Source of the DNA: Bradyrhizobium sp. CCBAU 51765
GTDB taxonomy: Bacteria > Pseudomonadota > Alphaproteobacteria > Rhizobiales > Xanthobacteraceae
Assembly: GCF_015291725.1 (NCBI RefSeq)
Contig: NZ_CP030038.1
Span: forward strand, 3,957,001-4,021,000
Direction of reading: 5' to 3'
DNA length: 64,000 nucleotides
A program made the position numbers and the translations under genes. Of this stretch, positions 9,835-17,290 are shown one piece after another (the stretch's first letter is position 1; each line of letters begins with the position of its first letter). The notes under the pieces were generated by a model. The model was not told where the DNA came from. It saw nothing but the letters and a program-made list of their open reading frames with translations, and searched no databases.

Positions 9835-10236
9835 CTAGCCGCCGGGCGCTGAGTGCGAGGTTTCGTGACCTGCCGCCAGCGCACGGTCCAGGCACTGCAT
9901 CAGATCCGAGGCGGCGAACGGCTTGCCGAGAAAACAGATTGCCCCGGCTTTGAGGGCACGCACCCGTACGCTCTCGTCCGGGAAGGCTGTGATGAAGATG
10001 AACGGCGCCGCCGAACCATGCGCGCGCATCTGCGTCAACAGATCGATTCCGGTCATCAGCGGCATCTGGACGTCGGCGATCACACACGAGGTGCCATTCG
10101 AATCGGACGACCTCAAAAACTCCTCGGCTGAGGCGAATGTGTGGACGACGTACCCGCGCGATTCCAGGAGATTGTTGATAGCGACCCGCACGTAAGGGTC
10201 GTCGTCAAGCACCGAAATGACCGAAGCCGCTGACAA
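9835..10236 (-). CDS. Stand-alone FixJ-type receiver domain protein
   Basis: 133 residues forming one receiver domain with no output domain. Acidic pocket DDD at 11-13, phospho-acceptor Asp55 in IADVQMP, the FITA switch Thr and the conserved Lys in FLGKPF near residue 104. It is most similar to FixJ/NodW-type receivers. It lies 95 bp downstream of the FixJ-type regulator and kinase on the same strand. A 14-bp motif at 10328-10341, shared with the kinase/small-gene divergent region, sits about 92 bp before its ATG, so it may have its own promoter. It may act as a phosphate sink or as a relay for the adjacent kinase; this is inference. Confidence 0.9.
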   Translation of the reverse strand: MSAASVISVLDDDPYVRVAINNLLESRGYVVHTFASAEEFLRSSDSNGTSCVIADVQMPLMTGIDLLTQMRAHGSAAPFIFITAFPDESVRVRALKAGAICFLGKPFAASDLMQCLDRALAAGHETSHSAPGG

Positions 10237-10327
10237 GACGTCCGCTCCTCACCCGGCATCACGCTCGCCGTCGCCACGGCTACACATAATCCGATAAGGT
10301 GGACCCGCCGGTTGCGATTGGAAACTC

Positions 10328-10341
10328 ATACTTAGGTTTGT
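10328..10341 (-). promoter_or_regulatory. Candidate operator, ACAAACCTAAGTAT
   Basis: Read on the minus strand this is ACAAACCTAAGTAT, matching 13 of 14 positions with ACAAACCTAGGTAT at 13233-13246. It overlaps the stop codon of the FixJ-type regulator gene and lies about 92 bp upstream of the stand-alone receiver gene. I infer a shared binding site for the local FixJ-type regulator; there is no direct proof. Confidence 0.4.
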
Positions 10342-11006
10342 GCGTCGGGCTTGTTGGACCCTATCCCGAGCGCCTCGCTCATTCTCACCAGATCGGCCAG
10401 GGACTTCGCGCCCATTTTCCGCATGATCTGGCCGCGGTAGATCTTGACGGTGATTTCCGCCAATCCGAGCTGGGCGGCCACCTGCTTGTTCATCAGCCCG
10501 GCCGTCACCAGTGACAATACGTCTCGCTCCCGCGAGGACAGTGACTCGAAGCGGGATCTCACGGTCGAGACCGTCCTGTTGAAGTCGCGGCGCTTGCGGT
10601 CTCTCTCGATCGCGGCCTGGACTGCATCCAGGATGTCCTGGTCGCGGACCGGCTTGGTCAAGAAGTCGATGGCACCGCTCTTCATGGCCCGAACCGTCAT
10701 GGGAATATCACCGTATCCGGTAATGAAGATGATAGGCGTGTGGATATTCGCCTTGGCAAGATCGGATTGAAGGTCAAGGCCGCTGGCGCCGGGAAGGCGG
10801 ATGTCGAGCACGAGGCAACTGGGGACTTCCGGCGGCTTGGCGTGGAGGAGTTGTGGTGCCGAGCCGAATGCTTCGACCTTGAGGCCGACCGACTCGAATA
10901 AATTGGTGAGCGCACGGCGCATGGACGCGTCGTCGTCGACGACAAAGACAATTGGCTGATCGCCGTCGTCCTCCTGCGGTGGTGGAGGTTCCCCGAGCTG
11001 GGTCAC
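10332..11006 (-). CDS. FixJ/NodW-family response regulator
   Basis: 224 residues: receiver domain (about 17-130) with acidic residues DDD at 24-26 and phospho-acceptor Asp68 (LVLDIRLPG), then a LuxR/FixJ-type helix-turn-helix (LSSRERDVLSLVTAGLMNK.., about 160-215). Typical length and architecture for transcription activators of the FixJ, NodW and NwsB group. Its ATG overlaps the kinase stop by 4 bp, so it is translationally coupled to the kinase gene and is the probable cognate regulator. The Gly/Pro-rich N-terminal extension of about 16 residues is unusual but small. Targets are unknown; the divergent Cys-rich operon is a candidate. Confidence 0.93.
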   Translation of the reverse strand: MTQLGEPPPPQEDDGDQPIVFVVDDDASMRRALTNLFESVGLKVEAFGSAPQLLHAKPPEVPSCLVLDIRLPGASGLDLQSDLAKANIHTPIIFITGYGDIPMTVRAMKSGAIDFLTKPVRDQDILDAVQAAIERDRKRRDFNRTVSTVRSRFESLSSRERDVLSLVTAGLMNKQVAAQLGLAEITVKIYRGQIMRKMGAKSLADLVRMSEALGIGSNKPDAQT

Positions 11007-12988
11007 GAAGTTTCCTCTCGATGGAGGGGCAAGGTGATCTGAAAGGTCGCGCCGTGCTCCCGGTTGGGTGCGGCGAAAAGCCGTCCACCATGCGCCTCGA
11101 TGATGGATCGACAGATCGACAGCCCCATGCCCATGCCGGTGGACTTCGTGGTAAAGAACGGCGTGAACAGGCGGTCTATGGCCTGTTCACTGATGCCGAC
11201 GCCGCAGTCGGAAACGCTCACCAGCACCGCGCCATCGCCGCTCGCCGCTGAACGGATCGCCAGCTCGCGCGGGCGATCGTGGACGTCTTCCATGGCCTCG
11301 ATCCCGTTCATGATCAGGTTGATCAGGACCTGCTGCAATTGGATTCGATCGCCGAATATTTTCGGCAGTGCCGACGACAGCTCCATTCGCACCGACACGG
11401 CATGGCTGGCCATCTCACGCTGAACGAGCGCCACCGACTCCCGTACGACGACATTGGCGTCGAGCGGAGCCATGTCGATGTCGGAGCGCTTGGCGAGCGC
11501 CCGAACGCGACGGATCACGTCGCTGGCACGCGTGCCATCCTCGATGATCCACTCGACGGAGCGGCCGGCCGCTTGGAGGTCGGGCGGACTGCGCTGCAGC
11601 CAGGCGAGGCAGGCGTCGGCGTTTGCGATTACAGCGGCGAGCGGCTGATTGATTTCGTGGGCGATGGAAGCGGTGAGCTCACCCAGGGTCGTGACACGCG
11701 TCACATGGGCGAGCTCGGCCTGGGCCTTGCGCAGTGCATCTTCGGCCTGATTGGCCCGGATGGCCGCGGTGACATCAGTGCAGACGCCGCGATAGCCCAG
11801 AAAAGCGCCTTCGGTGTCGAAGAACGGCTTGCCGCTGGTCCGGACGTAGATCGGCTGCCCGCTGCGATCCTTGCTGCGATACACCAGGTCGCGGAAGGGG
11901 ACGTGGGCGTCGAGCGCCGCCCGGTGTTGTTGCCATTTCTCCGGTTCGAGATCGGCGTCAGGAGCGATATCCCAACGCGTGAGTCCGATCATGCCGGCGG
12001 GAGCGGTCATGGTATCGGAGTGTTCCGATATCTGGGTGACGCGATGGTCTGGCCCTGTTTCCCAGAACCAGTCGGAAGCGGTTTCGGCATAGTCGCGGAA
12101 GCGCTGCTCGCTCGCGCGCAGTCTGCGCTCTGCCTCTTTGGTCGCCGTGATATCGGTCACCGATCCCACGAACTCCACGCACCCGTTCGAATCCCTCATC
12201 GCGCGGGCCACCGCCCGGACGTACTTGATGGAGCCGTCGGGCATCACGAGCCGGTATTCGTGGTCGTAATCCTTTCCCTCTCGCGCGGCCCGAGCCGTTG
12301 TCTGTTGCACCGCGAGCCGGTCGTCCGGATGGATACGCTGGAGCATGAACGGGATCTTCGGCTTGGTTCCCTCGTCGCACTGGAAGATGCGGTAGGTCTC
12401 CTTGGACCAGGTGATCTCGCGGGTTGCGGCCTTCCATCCGAAACTGCCAGTGTGGCTCAATTCCTGCGCCTGGGCGAGATAGGCCTCGCTCTGTCGCAGC
12501 GCATTCTCGGCTTCCTTGCGCTCGGTGATGTTCTCGCAGGCGATCAGGACGATTGGTCCGCCATCGGCCCGCAGCATGGTCTTGGCATTCTCGCGCACCC
12601 ATAGCACCGAGCCGTCCTTGCGTATCTTCCGGATCTCCCAGGTGTGGGACTGGTCGACGGTCTCAAGGCACAGCGTGACACACGCGCGGACGAGGTCGCG
12701 ATCCTCCTCGAAGAAGACATCCAGCACCGATCGGCCGATCAGCTCCGCGGCGGCATAGCCCAGTTGCGCGGCGCCGAACGTGTTCACGTTGATCACGGTT
12801 CCGGCTGGATCGACCATGAAGTACATGACCGGAGTGTGCTCGAAGACTTGCTGCCACTGCTTGACCGTCTCGAGCAGGTCGTCACCATCGTGCTCGCTGC
12901 GCGGCTTGGCAGTTGCGGTTGGCCTTACGCAGCCGGCGAGGAATTGCGCGGCTGACTTCCCGAATGTCGCTGCTCGGCCAGGCTTCAT
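11003..12988 (-). CDS. Soluble PAS-PAS-PAS sensor histidine kinase
   Basis: 661 residues using ATG 12988, which has a GGGAG ribosome site 8 bp upstream; a longer TTG start at 13051 lacks one. No membrane segment is visible, so the sensor is cytoplasmic. Three PAS domains run from about residue 40 to 410 (each ending in a motif such as ENITERKEAE, SVTDITATKEAE or CTDVTAAIRAN), followed by HisKA with HEINQPL and an HATPase with N-box NLIMNGIEAM and the G-boxes DCGVGI and GMGMGLSI. This build is like FixL and NodV, but I see no convincing heme-binding PAS, so an oxygen-sensing role should not be assumed. Cotranscribed with the FixJ-type regulator. Confidence 0.92.
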   Translation of the reverse strand: MKPGRAATFGKSAAQFLAGCVRPTATAKPRSEHDGDDLLETVKQWQQVFEHTPVMYFMVDPAGTVINVNTFGAAQLGYAAAELIGRSVLDVFFEEDRDLVRACVTLCLETVDQSHTWEIRKIRKDGSVLWVRENAKTMLRADGGPIVLIACENITERKEAENALRQSEAYLAQAQELSHTGSFGWKAATREITWSKETYRIFQCDEGTKPKIPFMLQRIHPDDRLAVQQTTARAAREGKDYDHEYRLVMPDGSIKYVRAVARAMRDSNGCVEFVGSVTDITATKEAERRLRASEQRFRDYAETASDWFWETGPDHRVTQISEHSDTMTAPAGMIGLTRWDIAPDADLEPEKWQQHRAALDAHVPFRDLVYRSKDRSGQPIYVRTSGKPFFDTEGAFLGYRGVCTDVTAAIRANQAEDALRKAQAELAHVTRVTTLGELTASIAHEINQPLAAVIANADACLAWLQRSPPDLQAAGRSVEWIIEDGTRASDVIRRVRALAKRSDIDMAPLDANVVVRESVALVQREMASHAVSVRMELSSALPKIFGDRIQLQQVLINLIMNGIEAMEDVHDRPRELAIRSAASGDGAVLVSVSDCGVGISEQAIDRLFTPFFTTKSTGMGMGLSICRSIIEAHGGRLFAAPNREHGATFQITLPLHREETS

Positions 12989-13508
12989 CGCAGACGCTCC
13001 CGGCGTTCTCTGCGTAAATACAAGTAGAGCACGTTGCGGTGGGACGAGCAATTCCCGCCAAGGTCGGATGGGCAGTTATCACGTTCGCCTGTGACTTGAC
13101 CGCTGCCACCCTGTCCAAGGCGACGCATCACGTACGCCATGCCGGCAAGATTTTCACGGTGACCGTGCGGCCGGAGCATCGTGCGCCGTCTCGTTGCACA
13201 TGAGCCGGCGGGGAGCCCCGGGCGAGTACGGACAAACCTAGGTATAGCTCCTCCATTCCTAGTCATATCGGTCATTTACCTCCGTACAATTGAGCGTCTC
13301 GTGCCCTGGGGACTAGCCTCATGACCAATCGGGAGTGTCGTAGCCAATCGCAGCGAGTGCACGAGAACCGGTCTGAAGCTTGCGGCGGAGACGCCTCACC
13401 GGCAGGCAAAGTCCAAGGACGATGCCGCTGCAATTTGCGACGATCCACGATCCGCATGAGGTCGAAGGAAACGAACTGGCAAAGCGCGAGCAAGGGAGGA
13501 AGACGACA
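12989..13508. other. Divergent control region between kinase and Cys-rich operon
   Basis: About 520 bases without a convincing gene. It contains the 8-bp palindrome ACCTAGGT within the motif at 13233-13246, a nearby ATTCCTAGTCAT (13255-13266), and further AT-rich sequence up to 13300. A 65-codon frame at 13321-13518 overlaps the start of the next gene, is rich in Arg/Ser/Gln and is probably not coding. Promoters for both directions probably lie around 13200-13310. Confidence 0.45.
13233..13246 (+). promoter_or_regulatory. Candidate operator, ACAAACCTAGGTAT
   Basis: The motif contains the perfect palindrome ACCTAGGT (13236-13243) and matches the site at 10328-10341 at 13 of 14 positions. It is between the divergent kinase gene and the small Cys-rich operon, 263-276 bp before the first small gene. 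A FixJ/LuxR-type regulator would plausibly bind here. Inference from position and recurrence only. Confidence 0.4.
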
Positions 13509-13718
13509 ATGTGCGTGACATCGGTGCTTCCTGAGCGTGGCCGATCCGAGTCCGAATGTTGCTCTTCAGTCAATGGCTGTGCGGTGTGCGGCGGCAGGTT
13601 TGGTCTGATCCGCTACTATTCCTGGCGCACCGCGCTCTGCTCCAAAAAGTGTGTCGATCGCTTCCGCACGCGCCGCGAGCGCGATCACCGGTGGTTGTTC
13701 CGGGTTCAGGCCGCGTGA
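13509..13718 (+). CDS. Small Cys-rich putative zinc-ribbon protein
   Basis: 69 residues from ATG 13509, chosen because GGGAGGA lies 8 bp upstream; the longer open frame begins before that without a good site. The core reads CAVCGG-(14)-LCSKKCVDRF, that is two CxxC/CxxxC knuckles spaced like a small treble-clef or zinc ribbon, followed by a basic tail (RTRRERDHRW). Two more Cys occur near residue 20. The same pattern recurs in the proteins at 14161 and 14346. First gene of a four-gene run, facing away from the PAS kinase. No known function; metal binding is inferred from the Cys spacing. Confidence 0.7.
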   Translation: MCVTSVLPERGRSESECCSSVNGCAVCGGRFGLIRYYSWRTALCSKKCVDRFRTRRERDHRWLFRVQAA

Positions 13719-13771
13719 GGCCGAATTAGAGAGCTGATATCGTCCGAGGGGCTGATCCGGGAGCACGTACG

Positions 13772-14164
13772 TTGAACCGTTCATGCAAGCTGCTGTGCTC
13801 GATGGTTCTTCTCGGCTCCACTGCGACGGTCCGGGCACAGGAGGCGGGACATGATGCCGTACATCGCCGGCACCCACCCCAGGACCAGGCGCTGCACGAG
13901 AAATTCTATTCGACATGGCACATGCCGGATAATCCGAGCGTCAGTTGTTGCAACAGTGCTGACTGCTATCCGACCGATATCAAATACATCGACGACCAGA
14001 TCTATGCCCGGCGCCGGGAGGACGGGAGATACATTCTGATTCCACCGCAAAAGGTGGAGCGAAACCGGGACAATCCGGACGGCCGAAACCATCTTTGCGC
14101 TCCGCCGCCCGCACTGTCGCCGCTGGATAGCGTTTACTGCTTCGCGTTGGGAGGTGCCACATGA
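13772..14164 (+). CDS. Secreted Cys-containing hypothetical protein
   Basis: 130 residues from TTG 13772, with GGGAG about 10 bp before. An N-terminal signal peptide is visible (basic start, hydrophobic CSMVLLGSTATV, then RAQE). The mature part is rich in charged residues and has the cluster SCCNSADCYPT plus single Cys near residues 108 and 122, so disulfides are likely in the periplasm. I recall similar uncharacterised proteins repeated in Bradyrhizobium genomes, but I cannot name a family. It overlaps the next gene by 4 bp (ATGA), so the run is an operon. Confidence 0.75.
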   Translation: MNRSCKLLCSMVLLGSTATVRAQEAGHDAVHRRHPPQDQALHEKFYSTWHMPDNPSVSCCNSADCYPTDIKYIDDQIYARRREDGRYILIPPQKVERNRDNPDGRNHLCAPPPALSPLDSVYCFALGGAT

Positions 14165-14349
14165 GATTCGCGTTCGTGCTGGTGAACGACCGGACCCCGT
14201 TCCGGGACGCCTGGTGCATGCAGTGCTGCGAGCCGATCAGCGGCAGCTATCTCCGCGAGATCGCGACCCGCCTGCCTTACTGTGATCATCAGTGCTACGC
14301 GCTGTTCTGCGAGACGCTTGCGAAAGATCGCATGAGGGCGGCTTCATGA
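14161..14349 (+). CDS. Small Cys-rich putative zinc-ribbon protein
   Basis: 62 residues, ATG overlapping the previous stop by 4 bp, with GGAGGTG as ribosome site. It carries CMQCCEPISGSYLRE..TRLPYCDHQCYALFC, a CxxC-(17-18)-CDxxCY pattern that matches the proteins at 13509 and 14346. Almost the whole protein is this domain. Cytoplasmic by sequence, as there is no signal peptide or membrane segment. Function unknown. Confidence 0.72.
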   Translation: MRFAFVLVNDRTPFRDAWCMQCCEPISGSYLREIATRLPYCDHQCYALFCETLAKDRMRAAS

Positions 14350-14708
14350 AATTCATGGTGGTCAATCACGAGCCCCCCTTGTGCGCGGACACGTGCAGCA
14401 CCTGCTCGCGATCGATCCGGTCCGGCTATGTCCGGCATGTGCGGACGCAGCGACTCTACTGTGACTACGATTGCTACCGGCGCGGCGAATTCGTGACGCT
14501 GCTGATGCAATGGTCGGTGCCAGGGCGCAACGAGCCGGCCTCCGGGAACGTCGAGGTCGCCGCTCGCAACGCGGTCGAGATGTTTACGGTCCTGGGTGCC
14601 GTCTTCTGCTGGAGCTGCACGATCCAGGCCTGGACCTTCGCAAGAACCTTGACCGGCGCATATTTGGACGGTCGCGATCCGATCACGATGGAAGGAGGTG
14701 ACACCTAG
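14346..14708 (+). CDS. Cys-rich putative zinc-ribbon protein with C-terminal membrane segment
   Basis: 120 residues from ATG 14346, overlapping the previous stop by 4 bp. The N-terminal half has CSTCSRSIRSGYVRH..TQRLYCDYDCYRRGEF, the same CxxC...YCDxxCY knuckle as the two paralogues upstream. Around residues 78-102 there is a hydrophobic stretch (MFTVLGAVFCWSCTIQAW) that could be a single transmembrane helix with two extra Cys. So this member may anchor the module at the inner membrane. Last gene of the operon; it converges on the lytic transglycosylase gene with a 75-bp gap. Confidence 0.72.
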   Translation: MKFMVVNHEPPLCADTCSTCSRSIRSGYVRHVRTQRLYCDYDCYRRGEFVTLLMQWSVPGRNEPASGNVEVAARNAVEMFTVLGAVFCWSCTIQAWTFARTLTGAYLDGRDPITMEGGDT

Positions 14709-14783
14709 CTACGCGACGGCGCTCGCGTGGAAGCCGCAGCGACGCAACCTGGCAGGCGCCGTGTCCAGCCCCGGCGACGTCGC

Positions 14784-16973
14784 CTAGGGAGCGGGCGCTG
14801 CGGCCGCCACGGGTGCCGCTGCGCCAGCCTCCTGCGTGACAACGCGCTGGTCGCTCTTGCCGGCGACCATGCCGCTGCCCTCGAACCTCGTGCGGTAGAC
14901 CAGCACGTTTTCCATCACGCGCTGGACGTAGTTGCGGGTCTCCGACAGCGGGATACGCTCGACCCAGTCGACCGGATCGATATTGGGATCCCTGGGATCG
15001 CCGCGCGTCTGCACCCATTCGCGCACCCGGCCACGGCCGGCATTGTAGCCGGCGAAGGTCATGATCTGGTTGCCTCGGTATTCCGAAAAGAGCGCACTGA
15101 GCTCGGCCGCGCCCATTTGCGTGTTGTAGACGGGATCGGAGACCATCTTGCTCCAGTCATAGGTCAGGCCGAAGCGCTTGGCGGTATCGCGGCCCGCTTC
15201 CGGCGTCACCTGCATCAGCCCGACCGCGTTGGCATGGGACTTGTCGCGCTGGTCGAACGAGCTTTCGGTGCGTGCCACCGAATAGATCACGCTGGTCTCG
15301 ATCGCGGGTGCGACCTGCTTGTGCTCGGGGATGCCGATGGTGGGGAAGGCGTAGTGGTCGAGCGCGAGCCCGCGCGCCAGCGCCGTCTTGCCGACCTCCA
15401 GCATCACGCGCGCATCGTTGCGCCGGCGGGCAACCTCGCCGAGGGCTTCGAGTGCTGCGACGTCGCTGCTCTCCTTGGCGAAGTCCTCGGCGAAATAGAA
15501 CACCATGTTGCGCTCGCCGACGGCGTAGAGCATGTCGGCCGCGCGCACGCGCTCGTCCTCGGGGGGCGTGTCGGCCGAGGCCGGCACAGGCGAGGGCGGA
15601 CGCAGCTCGATCTGGTCGAGGCCGAGCTTTGCGCGGGCGAGCTGGCCGTAATAGGCGGTCTGATAGCGTGCCGCCGCCCGATAGCTCATGCGCGCATCGG
15701 CCATGGCGCCCATGGCTTCGGCGGCGCGGCCGCGCCAGTAATGGGCGCGCGACAGCGCGATCGGATTGGACGAGCCCTCGTCGATGGCGGCAAAGTGCAT
15801 CATCGCCGTCGTGGGATCGTCGAGAAAGCGCAGCGCGATCCAGCCGCACATGAAGTGATAGTCGACGCGATAGACTTCTTTCTCCGGCACCGCGGCCGTG
15901 CGCACCACATCATAGGCGGTCCTGGACTTGCCCTGATCGAGCAGCTTGCGTGCGAGCATGCGGCGCTCGCGCCACCAGGCATCGGTGTCCTGGGCGGGCA
16001 TCATGCCGGGCGCAGCGGCCAGGATCACCTCGGCCGCGTCGTCGATGCGGTCGTTCTGAAGATGCCACTGGGCGCGGCACAGCACATAGCCGAGATCGCG
16101 GCGCGCTTCGGCCGGTACGTCCTCGAGATAGTCCTTGGCCTTGCTCTCCTTGCCGGTGACCGCGGCACAGGCCTTGACGATCGCGAGTTCATCCTCGCCG
16201 AGCCGTTTGGCGGCGCGTCTCGCGCCTGCGTAATCCTTGGCGCCGAGCCGCTTGTCCATGCGCGCGCGATGATCGTCCGTGGACAGAAGATCGCGAAATG
16301 CCTCGTAGGAATCCTCCTCGCTGCGCTCGGACAATTCGTCGGCGCGCCAGGCTTCGCGCACGAGCCGGGCGGCGCTGTCGATATCGCCTTCAGCGCGCAA
16401 TACGCGGGCGAGCGCAAACTTGCCCTTCGCGCTGGTCGGCCGGTCCATCGTGAACTTGTGCACGGTGGCGGCGTCGGCCTTCTCCTGCCACAGCCGCGCC
16501 TCGGCACGGCGGCGGAGCAGGGCGCTGCTCGGCCAGTCCGGATTGGCGGCGAGGAAGGCGGCATAGCGCTTGAAGTTCGCCGTGCTCTCGGAGTGGCGCA
16601 GCATGAACCAGTCGGCGAGCTTCTGTCCGGCGGGATCGGCGATGCGGTCGCGCGCCGCGCTCGCGTCATCCGTCTTGCCCTTGCGCGCAAGATCGATGGC
16701 GTCCTTCAGCGCGGCGAGGTCGCCGGTCAGCGGCGGCGGTGCCGGCCTGTCCGCGGGCTCGTCGACCGTCTTCTTCGACTTGCGCCTGGCCTCGGCATGC
16801 TTGCCGTGCCGCGTCTTGCCGGCGGAGGCATGGCGGTGCTTGCCGGCTTTCGCCTCATGCGTCTTCTTCGGCGCGGCCGATTTGTGGCTGCTTTTCGCGG
16901 CCAGTTCCGTGGGAAGGACGGCCATCGCGGCCACGGCAACGAAACACGCGAGCGAGCGTAGGCACTGGTTCAT
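14784..16973 (-). CDS. slt: Soluble lytic murein transglycosylase
   Basis: 729 residues. A signal peptide (LACFVAVAAMAVLPTELAA) is followed by a Lys/His-rich linker of about 50 residues, a long helical superhelix region and a C-terminal SLT (GEWL) domain with the catalytic Glu in RTESSFDQ and the motifs NAVGLMQVTP and AGYNAGRGRV. It cleaves the MurNAc-GlcNAc bond in peptidoglycan, forming 1,6-anhydromuramyl products in the periplasm; NagZ at 38840 would act later on these. The length fits Slt70-type enzymes. The His/Lys-rich linker after the signal peptide is typical of rhizobial members. Confidence 0.93.
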   Translation of the reverse strand: MNQCLRSLACFVAVAAMAVLPTELAAKSSHKSAAPKKTHEAKAGKHRHASAGKTRHGKHAEARRKSKKTVDEPADRPAPPPLTGDLAALKDAIDLARKGKTDDASAARDRIADPAGQKLADWFMLRHSESTANFKRYAAFLAANPDWPSSALLRRRAEARLWQEKADAATVHKFTMDRPTSAKGKFALARVLRAEGDIDSAARLVREAWRADELSERSEEDSYEAFRDLLSTDDHRARMDKRLGAKDYAGARRAAKRLGEDELAIVKACAAVTGKESKAKDYLEDVPAEARRDLGYVLCRAQWHLQNDRIDDAAEVILAAAPGMMPAQDTDAWWRERRMLARKLLDQGKSRTAYDVVRTAAVPEKEVYRVDYHFMCGWIALRFLDDPTTAMMHFAAIDEGSSNPIALSRAHYWRGRAAEAMGAMADARMSYRAAARYQTAYYGQLARAKLGLDQIELRPPSPVPASADTPPEDERVRAADMLYAVGERNMVFYFAEDFAKESSDVAALEALGEVARRRNDARVMLEVGKTALARGLALDHYAFPTIGIPEHKQVAPAIETSVIYSVARTESSFDQRDKSHANAVGLMQVTPEAGRDTAKRFGLTYDWSKMVSDPVYNTQMGAAELSALFSEYRGNQIMTFAGYNAGRGRVREWVQTRGDPRDPNIDPVDWVERIPLSETRNYVQRVMENVLVYRTRFEGSGMVAGKSDQRVVTQEAGAAAPVAAAAPAP

Positions 16974-17290
16974 TCGATGGTCCCCCCTGCGAAACCACTA
17001 CAAACCAAGGTCCGCGGCGACATGCGGCTTGAGAATCAAATGCCGAGCAATGCCGAGGCATCGTCCCGCGATCGTGAGGCTGTCGCAACAATGCGGCGAA
17101 AAGCGGATGCGCCGTGGGAACTTCCGCAAAGGAGAAAACGGCAGGACCGTTAACCTTCGTTAACGCCCGGTCTCGCGCGACGGTTGCATGGTACAGGACG
17201 CCAGGAGGGGCAAGATTGCGCGTGTTCCCGCGGCCAGTCCGGTGTATGGAGTTCCCGGGTTCCGTCCTTTTGGCCTTTGTTTCCGCACCT
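16974..17290. other. Gap between transglycosylase and cyclase genes
   Basis: About 317 bases holding the divergent promoters. GTTAAC occurs twice (17149-17154 and 17159-17164), giving TTAA-N6-TTAA, one base short of the CtrA spacing. The cyclase reading frame is already open from 17114 through GTG 17114 and ATG 17246, so part of this stretch could be coding if an earlier start is used. Nothing else recognised. Confidence 0.35.

Noticed and set aside
11003..12988. Oxygen-sensing FixL call for the PAS kinase
   Set aside because: FixJ-type partner and PAS domains fit, but I see no convincing heme-binding His region, so only a general PAS kinase call is made.
13321..13518. 65-codon frame before the first Cys-rich gene
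   Set aside because: Rich in Arg, Ser and Gln, no ribosome site, overlaps the well-supported start at 13509.
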